From Cheiracanthium punctorium (lineage: Eukaryota; Arthropoda; Arachnida; Araneae; Cheiracanthiidae): a DNA stretch of 64,000 nt. The stretch covers positions 124,001 through 188,000 of the forward strand of contig JAWZYV010000125.1 in assembly GCA_038373885.1 (NCBI GenBank). Direction: 5' to 3'. Made by a program: the position numbers and the translations under genes. The notes below the pieces were generated by a model. The model ran no database searches. It saw nothing but the letters and a program-made list of their open reading frames with translations, and was not told the origin of the DNA. Of this stretch, positions 23,740 to 36,300 are shown one piece after another. Numbering within the stretch: position 1 is the stretch's first letter; each line of letters starts with the position of its first letter.

Positions 23740-25585
23740 TCAATACTTTTACAGTCTGCCAACAGTCCGTATTTAAAAGGCATTTAAGAGATTCATCTTC
23801 ATTTCGAACAAAACAAAATGGCTGCATATCGTTGCATTTTATGAATGAATACTATCCTCTGAAAATAGTGTACATAATATCGATAGCCTTTTTTCAGGCT
23901 TAGTCTATCTTATCTAAATTAAAGTGGAACTGAAAAGCTTTTAGAATGTGACAAAACATCAACGCGCAGTTGTTCAATTGTGGTGCTGAGGGAATAATAG
24001 CATGTTGTAATACCGTTCAATACTTAATTTCCCTAAAAGGAGAGTTCCAGAGAAGTCTAAATGTAATGATAAGGCCACGTATGCTTCAAGAACACTGTAA
24101 TTATAAACCAAATTCGGAGTACATCTTTTATTAGGTAATGGTGACTACAGTCGTAGTTTATATACATGTGTATTCACGCTTTAATCTTCCTCTAAAAATA
24201 TTAAAGGACGATTTAGAAGAAAATGTCGTTTAATTTAGATATTTATAGGATTCAGAAAAGTGAATAATGCTTATGTTCGTAGGATCTTGACTGACTGTTT
24301 AAATACAAATTAGCAACTGAAAAAAAAAATTGTTGAATCGTCATTTTTAATTATATTGAACTATTCCGAAGAAATTCGGTAATTTTTTTGTACGAAAGCT
24401 TTTTGAGGACTACGAAGCATCGAAACATTTCCGTAATTTAAATTTGTAAGTGTGCGTATGCAGTTCCGCAGTGTGCTTTTATACTTTGTATAATCTTGAA
24501 GCAAGGGAGTAGCACTTTATAGTCTGATAATTTAAAAAAAAAACTTGTTTCTTAGTTTTTGGTAATTCTAGCTACGCCTCACAGTTTTAAAATTAATGAT
24601 AATCAAATAATATACCTGATTAACTATACTACTAAAAAATTAAATCCGCTAACTAACTATTCCTTTATCCAAAAGCATCATCTCTCAGACGCAAGAAGAA
24701 TCCTAAATGAATAATTTAAATTAATTAGAGCACTATTAGTCGTATTATAAGGAATGAAAAATTGGTAGTTTAATTTTAAAAATAGACTTCTCTCGTGAAA
24801 CATGTACCCACAAGTCATAAGTTTTCGTTTATCTCTAATTATATTTTAATTGCTTTCAGAAAATGCACTTAATTTCAAAAATAACAAAAGCTTCATAAAA
24901 TATTTTATTAATTACTTTTAAGCTTTTTTATAAAAAAATTTAGAATGAATAAGAATTTTTTTATCTTTTCACTCTATTATGAAGTTTTTTATTAAAGAAA
25001 ATACATTGAAAAGTTTTTAAAATATTATTTGTTCGACTAATAATTACTTAACGTAGATTTATATGGAAGTCTAAATTTTGTGAGTTAAGTTTGACTTCCT
25101 TTATATTAGTTTTTCTTATTTTTAAGAAGGGCTAAAGCTTAATAATTAATTTTGCATTACTTTTATTCATTGGCATGAACATCACATTTTCTATATAATG
25201 CAGTCTTAATTTATATAGCAAAGCAAAGTATTAACGCAATATGTGGTCTAGCATTTACTAAGTATTTCGTAACAAAAATATATATTAATTAGTCTTTAAA
25301 TGATGTTTTCTGAAATTTAGCTTTGTTTACGCTACTATTTTTGTAATTATTTTAAAAGATGTAATCCATTGAATTTTGCACTTCAAGTAATAAAACAAGA
25401 GATTAATAACTTATATGAAGCCTATGATTTTGTGTATCGTGTTTGAAAAAAATCGCGTTGTGCATTTAATTAAAAGTAGTGATCAAAATGTAACTATCTT
25501 GTTTACATATCACACAACAGCACGACAAATTATTAAGTATCACACGACTGCAATATCTTTTTAAAAATCTATTTAGTTTTCACTT
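23740..25585. other. AT-rich non-coding stretch
   Basis: I recognise nothing beyond A/T runs and scattered short frames. Confidence 0.6.
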
Positions 25586-25588
25586 CCT

Positions 25589-25815
25589 TAACCCTTTCAG
25601 ACCGGAACAAATAATTTCTCTTTGAATCAAATATTTCTTATAATGAGATTAAATTTCCAATAATAAAAAATTATAAATAAAGAATGAAATATCTTGATTG
25701 CTAAATTTTTGAGGAAAATAGGTTTATCTTTATGAGCACAAATTAGGATATTTATGCTGTACGACAGCATAGGTAATTTTTGTGCCCCTTGTTGTTCACA
25801 CCCTTTCAAAAAAGT
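25589..25815 (+). mobile_element. TTAA/CCCTTT-ended repeat, copy 1
   Basis: It begins TTAACCCTTTCAGACC. The body aligns with 27860-28020: both have AAATAA(T/A)TTCTCTTTGAAT, a later ATAGGTTTAT/TTGGTTTAT string, and a CACAAATTAGGA/CATGAATTAGGA string. The layout (TTAA then CCCTTT) is that of piggyBac-type MITEs. The right end is unclear; a CACCCTTTC string near 25799 is not a clean inverted match. The 60-codon minus-strand frame here lies inside the repeat. Confidence 0.5.
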
Positions 25816-26142
25816 ATTCGAATAAAAGTAGAATTTCTTATTTTAGCTTTCCAAATAAATAATTAGCTTTTGAAAAAAAAGAACATTTCGCCAGGAATAT
25901 GAAAACTGATAATTAAGTATAACCTAATTCTTATTTCATCAAAAAAAATTTTAATATACCTATCAAAATAGGAAGTTTAACTTTTACTCGACTGCTTTTT
26001 GGAAGGGTGTATGCAGAGTCTCAAACGTTAAAAATGTCACTATTTAACAAAGTAGAGCTAATAACAAGTTATAAAATCTAAACCCTCAAACAAACATAAT
26101 ATTAAGCATACAGTATTGATTGTGAACTTAAACTAAATATTT

Positions 26143-26144
<2 letters not shown>

Positions 26145-26205
<61 letters not shown>
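26145..26205. repeat. (TA)n tract, about 60 bp
   Basis: The longest TA run in the window, with a shorter one at about 26261-26273. The 91-codon minus-strand frame across it reads Ile-Tyr repeats and is an artefact. Confidence 0.9.
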
Positions 26206-26208
<3 letters not shown>

Positions 26209-26560
26209 TTTGTATTTGCCAAGTGGATGCTACGTTGATTCGTAAGCTATGCCTTTTACTATATATATATATAAACCAAAATAAAAGAAAAACTTTTAAG
26301 AATAGGTAAATGTAACACAGTATATGGTGGTCATTAATCAAAGAAAAAGTGGCTATGGATATCAAATGCACATGCATATACTCAAAAATAATGATTTCTT
26401 TTTTTGTTCACACACTCAAAAATAACAGAGAACATATTGAAATTCATGGCATGTAACTTGCCCTAAAATTACATGATGGTTTTTTTCTCTTCGGATGTTA
26501 CCATCACATTTCAGAGCATTTCCTTCATCAGGAATTCAAACACACACAAACTTGTCATTC

Positions 26561-26797
26561 CTATCGGATCTTTATCCAAATGCCATCCGTATACTGATGG
26601 GAAAAGTTTTCGTATTCTAAAAGCTCCATTAGTCTTGAACTCAATGTTGCTGAAGCTTCTTGAATTTCAGGAGTAAATGATCCATAAATGCAAATTAGCT
26701 GCCTATAGTGTGACAAATGAGGATCCAATATACGTGTTGGTGTAGCGTGAATACTGGCGAAGTAGAAGAAATCGGAGCAATTAAGATTACTTATCAC
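26561..26797 (-). CDS. candidate exon or fossil frame, unknown protein
   Basis: A 78-codon minus-strand frame with more balanced amino acid use than its AT-rich surroundings. Segments include HATPTRILDPHLSHYRQLI and FTPEIQEASATLSSRLMELL. A pyrimidine-rich stretch ending in CAG (minus strand, about 26757-26780) precedes the best part and would serve as a splice acceptor. I see no matching donor before the stop at the left edge. I do not recognise the protein. It could be an exon, a transposon fragment or chance. A shadow frame on the plus strand (26473-26676) overlaps it. Confidence 0.2.
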   Translation of the reverse strand: MISNLNCSDFFYFASIHATPTRILDPHLSHYRQLICIYGSFTPEIQEASATLSSRLMELLEYENFSHQYTDGIWIKIR

Positions 26798-26939
26798 AAA
26801 TATAGTAATTGATACATTTTTATTCTTGAATATTTCTTTATTTAAAGTTTAATATAAAAAAATGTTGTAAAATGTCTTTTATTTATCTATTGTTATTCAG
26901 ATTAAATGAATTTACCGTTTAACAAAACACAGAAGTGAT

Positions 26940-27600
26940 GATTTTTAAAGACACATACAGTTTCTAACAATATTGGAAATATTTTTTGATTTTGATTTGT
27001 CTGTCTGTCTGTTTGTTCGTCGGTACTCTAACTTCCATAAGCAACATCGATTACTACCAATTAACGTATGGTGTTCTTATGTACTGTGCCATATACTCTA
27101 TTGAAAATGGTGCATGTTGCTTTTATAGTTCTTTTACAAGAGCACCCGATAGAATTCCAAAACATTACTCCCTATTGCCAGTCATTGTTTAAAAAGTATT
27201 GTAGAGATATTCGTCTATTTTAAACGAATATGTTCTTAAGGTACATGTACTCAATATTTTAAAGTACGAAGGTACATGTTCTTAAAAGTTTCAAAATAAT
27301 GCTTTCCACCTAAAAATAGTATTTGTAACATTTACTGTTCTTCTGCAGGAGCGTTCGAAGGAATTCCTATGCATCACGATTTATGGCAGTTTATAGACAT
27401 TAATCTCTTCCAATCAGAATACATTAAGTATGTTAACATTTGTAACAGCTTACTCTTCTTTTAAAGGGTAGAAATTATATTCAAAGCTCTTTTACAGCAT
27501 CTCACAAAATTTCTTACTAGTGATATATATCGTTTTGAGATTACCACAAAATCTTTCCAAGTTTGACGACGATATATCGCCATATATGCGCAAAAAGGAT
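26940..27600 (+). repeat. family B repeat, copy
   Basis: Landmarks in the family order: a TGTCTGTCTGTCTG run at 26998, an ATACTCTATTGAAAATGG string (27092), a run ending in CCCTATTGCCAGTCATTG (27168), a CTGCAGGAGCGTTCGAAGG string near 27343, and GACGATATATCGCC near 27568. It is diverged and lacks terminal repeats. The frame 26986-27192 is within it. Confidence 0.65.
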
Positions 27601-27845
27601 GTTGTATTTGCAGGCTTTATCCTTCTGTTTAACAACTTCATATAAACAGTAATTAAAAAATTATTACAAACATTGAAGTCTAAACACTACAATAAAAAAA
27701 ATTCTTGAAAATTCAGGTATTTGAATGTTGTACAGATTTCATTGGTTATTCAAAAATTGTAATTGAAGTGGCTTTTGAAATGGCCGTGTTAAAATAATAT
27801 TGCATTATTATATGGCATTTCCAACATAATAGCACGTAAGAAATA

Positions 27846-28083
27846 TCTAATTTAATCGCTTCACACACCTGGTTAAATAAATTCTCTTTGAATTAAATAA
27901 TTTTTTATTGTTAATAGAGATCACATTTCTAATTAAAATAATTAAAAAATATTAAAATTTCGAAAAAAATTGGTTTATTATTATATGCATGAATTAGGAA
28001 ATGCACCGTGTACAAAGGTATAATAATTGTATAAGGAAATTTTGTGTGTTCAATTGTGGACCCAAGATCTAAAAGGGTTAAAA
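27846..28083 (+). mobile_element. TTAA/CCCTTT-ended repeat, copy 2
   Basis: It aligns with 25589-25790 over the body. It ends GATCTAAAAGGGTTAA (about 28067-28082), the inverted form of the TTAACCCTTTCAGA start of copy 1. The left end here is degraded (CACCTGGTTAAATAAA). A 71-codon frame starting at 28027 runs through this end and is not a gene. Confidence 0.5.
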
Positions 28084-28214
28084 AAGCATGTCAAACTAAA
28101 AAAAAAATCGCAATCTTGTCAATTTTTATTTAATGTTTCCATTAAATGTTATTTTTTTTTATTTCATCGTCCTCGCCATGACCGAGTAGAAAAGTCACTA
28201 AACATGCTAGACAG

Positions 28215-28611
28215 TAAAGATGAGTTTGAGCTCATTTTTTAAAGCCAGAGCCCGAGGATTTCCGATCCGAGCCCGAGAAATATCATTTTAGTCGAAGACT
28301 GAGCCCGAGTCCGAAATTCCAGCTAATAGGTAAATAAAAGTCAATTACTTCATTGATAGCATAACATAAATTTTGCCGTTTGTGCAAATTAAAGACAAAT
28401 ATAATAGCAAACTCTTAATGCACTTTCTAATTCTTTATATTCAAGTTTATCAAAAAACAATAATTAGTTTATTTCTCACATGAATCATTTTTTAAAAGCT
28501 GTTTACAAGGAGTATGTTCAGTAAATCAAAAATATCTCCCGACCTCGAACACAATTGTGAATTTCAAAGCCTGAGACCGATTCGGGTCCGAGCTCAGGTT
28601 AGCCCGTCTCA
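28215..28611. mobile_element. hAT-like MITE with GAGCCCGAG-type arms
   Basis: The left end reads TAAAGATGAG then AGCTCA, and the right end reverse-complemented reads TAGAGATGAG then CCTGAGCTCGG. Both arms carry repeated CCGAG/CTCGG words. The sequences outside (CTAGACAG left, GCAGACAT right) could be a decayed 8-bp duplication but do not match exactly. The middle is AT-rich with no transposase. Confidence 0.5.
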
Positions 28612-28616
28612 TCTCT

Positions 28617-28680
28617 AGCAGACATCCAAAATGTGAATGTCTCTAATCCAATATGTGAATGTCCAAAATGTGAATGTCGT
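28617..28680 (+). repeat. short tandem repeat ATGTGAATGTCC
   Basis: Three iterations of a string close to CCAAAATGTGAATGTC lie directly at the right flank of the preceding MITE. Confidence 0.65.
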
Positions 28681-28689
28681 GCGGCTGTC

Positions 28690-31310
28690 GATCTAACGGT
28701 TTGGAGTTTGGGTCGGTTTTCTCCAGATGTAAGGTGAATACGCGTTAGAACACCTTAAAATGTCCTTCGACCAAGACACCCCCACCTCCGTAGGTAGATG
28801 CACTTCGTATAGGCTTGCCATAACACTGAACTGAATGTTTCATTATTGTTTTATGAATGACGAAACACTCTACTATAGGTCAAAACGCTAAACAACCCTT
28901 AAATTCCTTTTAAAAAATAGCTCCTTTTTAAATTTTTAATGTAAAAAAATCCATTTTTAAAGTTTCAGGCACTGTATCCAATATTCATATATATTCATAA
29001 TATCACGATCCTAATTATACTTTAGAGCTATGATATGACGATACTAATTATTAGCTTAAAGTTTAATTTGACTATTAATGTCCATGAGGTAATGGTAAAA
29101 AATATAAGGTCGTGTTGGTATGAACTTTCATGTTTGAAAGTTTTCCACCAAAATCATCAAAATTAAATGCATTAGCTATAGAAATACTTTTAAAAGAATC
29201 TCTTTTAATGAAGAATCAAAATATGAGTCTATTTTAAAAAGTAAGAGAAAAATGAGCTGACTTTTTTTTTAATCCTAAAAAAAAAAAAAATGTCTCACTG
29301 AAAGTTATTGCATGAAACTTATCACGAATCCTCCATCAAAATAGTTAAATTTCTCTCTTACCTACACGACACATCTATTTATTTTTTTTAACTAAATGCA
29401 GCATGAAATTTTAATCAGGATCTTAATATTCAGCAGCAAAGAAAAAAAAGAAGAACTAAACGTGTATATGTGTGTGTACGGATGTGGATTTTACGGCTTA
29501 AAAAGGTTTTCACCGATCAATGGATATCATGGGTAATTAACGAAAATTAAGAAAATTAAACTTTAATACCTTCGATCATAAATGATTAACTAAATTTCTG
29601 AGCCTCATTCTGACTCGTAAAACGATTTCTTTTCTCTTTGGGCTAAATTTCTTTCATCCTCGATCACAGTTTTTTTTCTCTTCTCTTTAAATTTCTCCAA
29701 AAAGTTAATTAATGCGATGTAATCATAACTTCCAGCTAATTATTTTTTTACTTGTCTACCTTCATTCACCGAAGGTGGAGTACTTAATTTTTGCTCTTCA
29801 TCAACTCAGATTACAATTAATAGAAATCGCGCGCTATCAGCTCGTCTTCCGGTATGAAACAGTGCAAGTAAATTAAACCAACCGTGCAAAGCAAAGAGAT
29901 TTCTCTGTTTAATTAATTAAGAAACTAATTAAGAGCTGAATACGCCCGCCTGCCTCATCCAATTTTTCTCTGAAGATTCCGATAAGATAAATATTTTGAG
30001 TGTATTGGACCGTTTCCAGTGATCAGAGACTGATGCCCTGATGACAAATCTTGCTCGAAGCGCAATGTTAATGTAGTTTGTTCAATCTCAGGTCGCGTGT
30101 ATTTTTATCCCAGTCAGACTTTCTCTTGTGAATCCCGACAGCAAATAGGCCGATAAATAAGTGGAAGCAAATGTTCGCGATAAAACAAGCATTTGGGAAT
30201 CAAAATAACCTATAAGTCTGAATATGATTAATTTTATTTTCTCTTTACCCTACCAGATGATATGAAGACTTCATTTTTATATCCCTAAGAGATTTTCTTA
30301 TCGTGAACACTTATAAATTTTCAATTGGAAGGTAATCTTGCGTAACATCCAATCTTTAAAGGTCGGCTATTCTAGGTGAATTTGCTTTTCAAAAAAGTAA
30401 TTTACGAATGTTGTAAAAATTATGTAATGCATTATACACCGTCCAACAGTTTCCAATACATTTATCTTCCTTAAACCATTAATGTAATTAAAAATATAAT
30501 CTGACAAATTTAACAGTTTTTTGCACATTGAAAACGTTTTAAAAATTTACTTACATAATTCAATTCAGTTCGCTTGCATGATGAACTTCACCGTGTGTGT
30601 AAAGTTTGCCATTTACTCTTCGCATTTTTTTTTCTCAAAAGTTTTATTAGAAGACTTATTTTAATAAAACGGTGTTTTAAAGGTACCTTTTGTGTCTATG
30701 ATATAGAAAAAAATAACCTAAGGAAAGAGAGTTTGTGCATTGCACGGTGACTTTTTACAAATACTGTATACGATAACGCATTTTGTAATTAAATGATATT
30801 TAAGAAATTTCTTGATACTTTTCAAACGTATAAATAAGATGAAACAGCCACCATTTAAACTAAATAAAGTCAAACAATTCACTTTTATAGTGGTTTTCAG
30901 ATTGCATCCAATTTAGTCATAGATATAGGAGCCACTAGATTGAGCATAACGGGAGAAAACGTGATTTCCCGAAACGGTAGCTATACTAGTGGCATGCGCA
31001 TGCGCAGAAAGTAGTTACTTAAATGATATTGTAATTTTTCAACTCTATTAGGACAATCTACATGCAAAAAAGTATTCGTATCTAAATATTTTAACTCGAA
31101 ACTTTTTGTAAAATACTGCTATTACTGTCCCATTTTACAATGACGGCAGCCATACTAGTTTAAAAAAATGGGTGCGTTTTAGAGAGAAGTACAGCGTCAG
31201 AAGGATCATAAGGAACATAAGAAGGAGTATTGACTTCTTCATCAGATTTTCCTAAATTTATGGATTTAGCGTGCGAAACTGGTCATCTCAAAGATGAATG
31301 GATGGTTTAA
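28690..31310. other. AT-rich non-coding stretch
   Basis: No gene or clear element. A GCATGCGCATGCGC alternating purine-pyrimidine string lies near 30993. The region near 29810-30130 is a little richer in G+C but has no usable frame. Confidence 0.5.
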
Positions 31311-31319
31311 AATTAAACG

Positions 31320-31500
31320 AGTTTTAAACTCAAATAACTGGAATGGCCGTGAACAGTTTCACTGAGAAACAGTTTTGAATTTATTCTGTTTGAATATTTC
31401 GTCTTGTGACGGACAACACTTTTTTTTAATCTTCATCAGGTCTTGTGAATATTTTTTTCTTTTAAAATGTTACAAATCTTCCTGATTGACCTGCTGATCT
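31320..31500 (+). repeat. SINE-2, 5'-truncated copy
   Basis: It aligns with 32335-32520. Shared order: CAAATAACTGGAATGGCC, a GTTTCACTGA string, TTATTCTGTTTGAAT then TTCGTCTTGTGACGG, TCATCAGGTCTTGTGAA, and an ACAAATCTTCCTGAT string. It lacks the tRNA-like head present at 32255-32330. A further 60-bp fragment of the same body lies near 31900-31960. Confidence 0.6.
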
Positions 31501-31550
31501 ATTTAATCGTTACCCATTCAATAAAATTCAATTTTTAACTATTAAAAGAA

Positions 31551-31757
31551 TGCCGACCGAGTTGTATGGTGGGTAAAGCACTGTACTTCGGGTTCAACTC
31601 CCGGGTTCGATCCCCTACTGGGCGTGGTTGTCATGTCCGTCCCTTCATAGGGGGCGACGTTGGCCCACCTACTAGGTGCCCCCATAATAAAGTGGCGAGC
31701 ACCTTCGGGCCGTTGTCAGGGACAATGCCTAATCGGCGAAGTATTAAAAAAATGATG
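31551..31757 (+). repeat. SINE-1, tRNA-derived
   Basis: It opens with GCCGACCGAGTTG, then a tRNA-like head containing the B-box string GGGTTCGATCCCC at about 31602. The body has GGGGCGACGTTGGCCCACC and CCCCATAATAAAGTGGCGAG. The body matches 48690-48790, so these are two members of one family. The head is an internal RNA polymerase III promoter. The 90-codon frame at 31566-31838 runs across the SINE and is not a gene. Confidence 0.8.
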
Positions 31758-32249
31758 ATTACATTTAACTTCATTTTTTTAATAGTTTTTTTTTTACCAA
31801 AACTATATTTTGTAGCTATGAGCCATCATTTCGACTAAATGGATGCTACGGGGCCATCATCGACTGATATTTTTTTTAACTAATAACTTTTAAATACTGC
31901 GGATTTAAAGCTCGAATAACTGTAATTACCATAAGAAATTTCATTCAGAGATTGATTTGCTTTCTCTCTCGATTAATTTGCTTCCCTCTCTCTCTTTCTC
32001 GAATGAGAAAAATTCAATATGAAATCGAGACCTTTATTAAAAGTTGTTTTTAAAATTAGCATTGCCTTAGCGATATCTCACCAGTGAGAGGAAAAGTACG
32101 TTATGACATTTTATTGTTAAGCACTGGAAACGAAACAATTGTTAAAATGCAATCACTATAATCTCCTTAACTGTTTAAAATTCTATAAAATTAATATTTT
32201 AACTGTTTCTAAAGTAGAATCTTAACTAAATCCTAGATAATGGCGTTCT

Positions 32250-32530
32250 ATCAATCAATGGGATGGCCAAGACGGCTGTCTGCAACTAGTGATTCCTTTA
32301 AATTGGGGGGCGGAGGGTTTAAATCCTGATTTAAGATGAGTCAAATAACTGTAATAACCATGAACGATTTCACTGAAAAAGATTTGGACTTATTCTATTG
32401 GAATTCTTCGTGTCGGTCTTTTTTTTTTTTAGCCTGCATGTGATGAAGCTTTCATGTGAAAGTTTTTTCTCCTTCAAATATGGCAAATCCCTCCTGATCT
32501 GGGATAATTTATTTCGGTTTACAACCCGCA
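32250..32530 (+). repeat. SINE-2, with tRNA-like head
   Basis: The head GGGATGGCCAAGACGGCTGT is followed by a B-box-like GGTTTAAATCCTG at about 32318, then the body shared with 31320-31500. Retroposition uses LINE machinery in trans, and jockey- or R1-like LINEs are present in the window. A poly-A-rich segment (about 32610-32630) lies shortly downstream. Confidence 0.6.
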
Positions 32531-33125
32531 GGCAAAAAGTGAACTGGTTTTAAAAAAGGAAAGAGAGTGGACCAGTTGACTCTCTGGCCTGGCCGCACCT
32601 GAAAAGAAAAGGGGAAAAAAAAAAAAAACGAAGAAAATATTATAAAGCTGTTGTTGTTGTTGCTTGAGAAGAGAAGATGGCATACGGGATGATTGCGCCC
32701 CGAGGGATATCGTTGCTATTAGCTGCTTTGCGTGAGAAGCAGCACGATTTCCGCGTTGTAGTCAGAAAGAGATGTAACGGTTGTGATGAAGGTAGGATGC
32801 AGAGTTCATCTTGCACCTAGAGAGTGACTTTTAACAGATGCGTACAAATTTATGAAACTCTTTTTAAAACACGGTTTTATAGACGCACTTTGAATGAGTT
32901 TCTAATAGTCAAGCAAATGTCATCAAGCTATTACAATTGTTTATGATGTACGAAAGGAATCGGCCTAACGCTTTTCTGCTTTAGAGTAAAGAGTCCAAGT
33001 ATGAACCACTTATCATTGATGCAATGTTTCATTACTTAGTAAGGTTCTTTTTCCATCAAAAAACTGCCTGTTATAGATTCATTTCTACCCTAATATATTC
33101 TCAGCTCAAGCTTGTTAAAAAAGTT

Positions 33126-33222
33126 AATATGGATTGTATTTATTTATTTATTTATTTGCATGTGTGTGTGGTCTACATTTTTTATGGTCCACAATTTTTT
33201 TTTTTGTGTGTGTGTGTGAGGT
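33126..33222. repeat. TTTA and TG microsatellites
   Basis: A TTTATTTATTTATTTA run at about 33138 is followed by a TGTGTGTG run, then a second TTTTT(TG)n run near 33196-33220. A (TA)n/(GA)n patch lies at about 33298-33327. Confidence 0.8.
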
Positions 33223-33329
33223 CTCTAACACTTTGTGAAATATCTGGCAGCCTACCAGAAATGTCTGAGTAATTCAAGATTGCAGGAAGTTAAAATAATA
33301 TATATATATACATATAGAGAGATAGATAT

Positions 33330-36300
33330 CGTTTATAAAATGAATTTATTTGACTGGAATATATAATTAAAAAAGCAGTACAAAAAAAGCTGTTTCGAAG
33401 AAAATGTAAAGAATTTCCCAACTAGGCTAGGCGTTTTGAGTCTGCTATGGTATGGTTGCAAGTTTGAAACCGCTAATGGAAGAAGGCTTCTGATCCGAAG
33501 AAAAAGGAACTGCATAAACTACACCGTACTTGAGAACTTTTGGCAGTGCCATCTTAGAAACTGTGCGTGAACTGATAACACTAAGTACTGAAAAATAGAA
33601 AACGAATTTCAGCCCAAATGAACTGTTGATATATACATAAACTGAAACTGCAGGCATGTTTGGACTTATCAAAATCCTTTACCTTCCTCTAAAAAAGCAA
33701 GAGCCAAAACCTAACTAAAATATTTTTCAACACATGGGAACACAACTGGCGGGGGATTCATAGGTAATTCGGTGGAAGTATTGGGAACGCACGGATTTTC
33801 TTACTGGAGTGCGACTTCTCCTGTACGAGATATAAGACACTATACCATTCTAGGATACTATACCATATAGTTCATATAGACATGAGGTTTCAGTGACTTC
33901 AACTAAGTAGCAGCTTACTGCACATCCTTTCTGCGCAGATTTTTCTATTGTCTTCCAATTGTATTCAACCTAGAAAAAGGGTTTAGAAACATATGTCTTA
34001 ATTATCCCTAATCAATTCAAAACATAAAAATGCCACTGAAAATCAAAATCGACAGTTTTCTTAATAATTCGATCCATTGCAATCTTCCAAAAACTTGAAT
34101 TTAATACTTTTTTGAATGCTTAAAATATCGAGTTTTTCCCCCATGGCAATACATTACTGCAACCCAAAGCTGTCATGCAAAAGGGGGACCCGTCGTAGAG
34201 AGGTAGTCTCGTCGAAGTGGTCTATTTGGGCACTTTACCCTATAGCCAAGGTTGTCATGATTATGAACAAGGAGACATTTTCAAAAACACTACAAAAAGC
34301 TAGTATTAAAAACAAGTTAAATATAAATAATCTTGTTTATAATAATGTGATACTCAGAAATAAGGGCCGTGCGCGTACATTTCGGATGATACCAAGGTTA
34401 AATCTTTATACCATCAAAATCCATTTCTTTTTTCTGTACTGCATATTTTTAGTCAAAATTATTTATTTTTATTTTTAAATAAAGAAACAACGGTTTAAGA
34501 ATACTAAAAAAAAATCAGGTGTTTAAAGGTTAAAAGTAACCAATGAACTTCCTAAATAACACATGTACAAAAAAAGTTATACGGTACGAGCGTTTCTGGT
34601 TGTACAAAGGGTCCATCCTTCTTCTTACTTTCACAAATGATAGAAATTGAGAGAGCAAAAAGTAAACATAAAATGTGAAGGAAAGGAAGTTACCATTTGG
34701 AAGAAGGAAATAATAAATTCCTATTTCAACATTTTTCTCTCTGGAAAAAGGGGCAGGAGGGGAGAAGAAAGTAGCAAAAGGGGATAGTAATCTTATATGT
34801 GTATGTATTTTTGTATATGTATTTTTGTGCATGTGTTTTATATAAGAAGTTTTTATTAATTTAAACAATAGTTAACTCTAGTTAAACGCCCACCAATTTA
34901 AAAGTTATTAGGTAATTAAATTAGTTGGTTAATATCCCATTAGTTGGTTAAAATATCTGATATGATCAGTATTTTACTAACATTAAAAATGTATCTATTA
35001 TGTCCTTATTTGTGAATCTATAAAGCATTCTATAAAGCTGAAAATATAATTTTATTTTTTAATTTATTTTGAAGTAATCAGTAATGAAATGTTTTCCATT
35101 TCTAGCTATAAATATCAGGTTATTCACTATATGATCCTATTTCGAATATTTCGTTTCTCTGAAAACATGCAATTGTTACTTATTTATTTATATTTCCTTA
35201 ATTTATTAAGTTTTCAAAGATTTTTATTATTTACTTATTTATTTATTTGAATCAGTCATCGAAAATATGTTATTATTGAAATGTGTTGTTTTTATATAAT
35301 TATTATTGATCTTTGTTATTATTGAAATGTGTGTTCAACATTCATAGCTGAGATATTGAATTCGTTATTTGTTTCTTTTCAGGTAACTACTGATTCCTTT
35401 TAAATAATTCGAAACTAGTAAAACGATTCGAATAAATGTAAGTAATATTAATATACATATATATTATTTTCCATTTTTAAAAAGTTACAGAAAATGTGAA
35501 TCTTATCATTAATACAGGAACCGAACCCATGCACTGACCTTGTGAATTTGATCCGCAGCATATGCTTACAAATAGTTGCCAAATTGAAAGTAGATCACAA
35601 AAAAAATATATTCACTCTCAAGAAGAAGATGAGTAAAGGACATGCAAAGAAAATCATTTCCAATATCACACCTAAGGGAATTAAAGGAGTGTAAATGGTT
35701 TTCACTATCAGAAGAATAGGAAAAATAGTACCTCCAGAAAATATCCGAACAATCGTGACATCTGAGTTCTAACTAGTAAAAAGAAAACGAGCTGTTTTGG
35801 TGCATGTTAAAGGTTTAAACTTTTCCATCTAAAATCGAATAAATTTTAACTTTTGATTGGTTAATTTACTAGTTAATCTTGAAATGTTCAGTAAAAACCA
35901 TTAATAGTGATCTCTCTCTCAAAATATAGCCGAACGTCATATACCACCACTCTCATATAATTTTCAAGCACCTCGTTTTCATAACAGCAGTTGATCGTAC
36001 AACAACTCAACTCACCTGCAACGAAAAAATTAGTACTAGTCATTACAATGTCCAATGCCGCGTGAAAATATTGCGTAAAAACACATGCAACTCTCTATCC
36101 ACTATGCCATTTCACTAGCATCATTATTTTCTATTTTCCTTAACTATCTTTGTGCCCGATATACTTTCTTTGTCTAACTTATTACGATGATTATCTTGAA
36201 ATAATTATCTTAGACTTTTTCTAACGCCTGTACCTTTATGATAACCAATTGTTTATCGGGTTCTGCAAAGACCATAAAAGCTTAACTATTTTTTTCACCC

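Noticed and set aside
26102..26377. A 91-codon minus-strand frame.
   Set aside because: It consists mainly of Ile-Tyr repeats from the (TA)n tract.
31566..31838. A 90-codon frame with more balanced composition.
   Set aside because: It lies across a tRNA-derived SINE.
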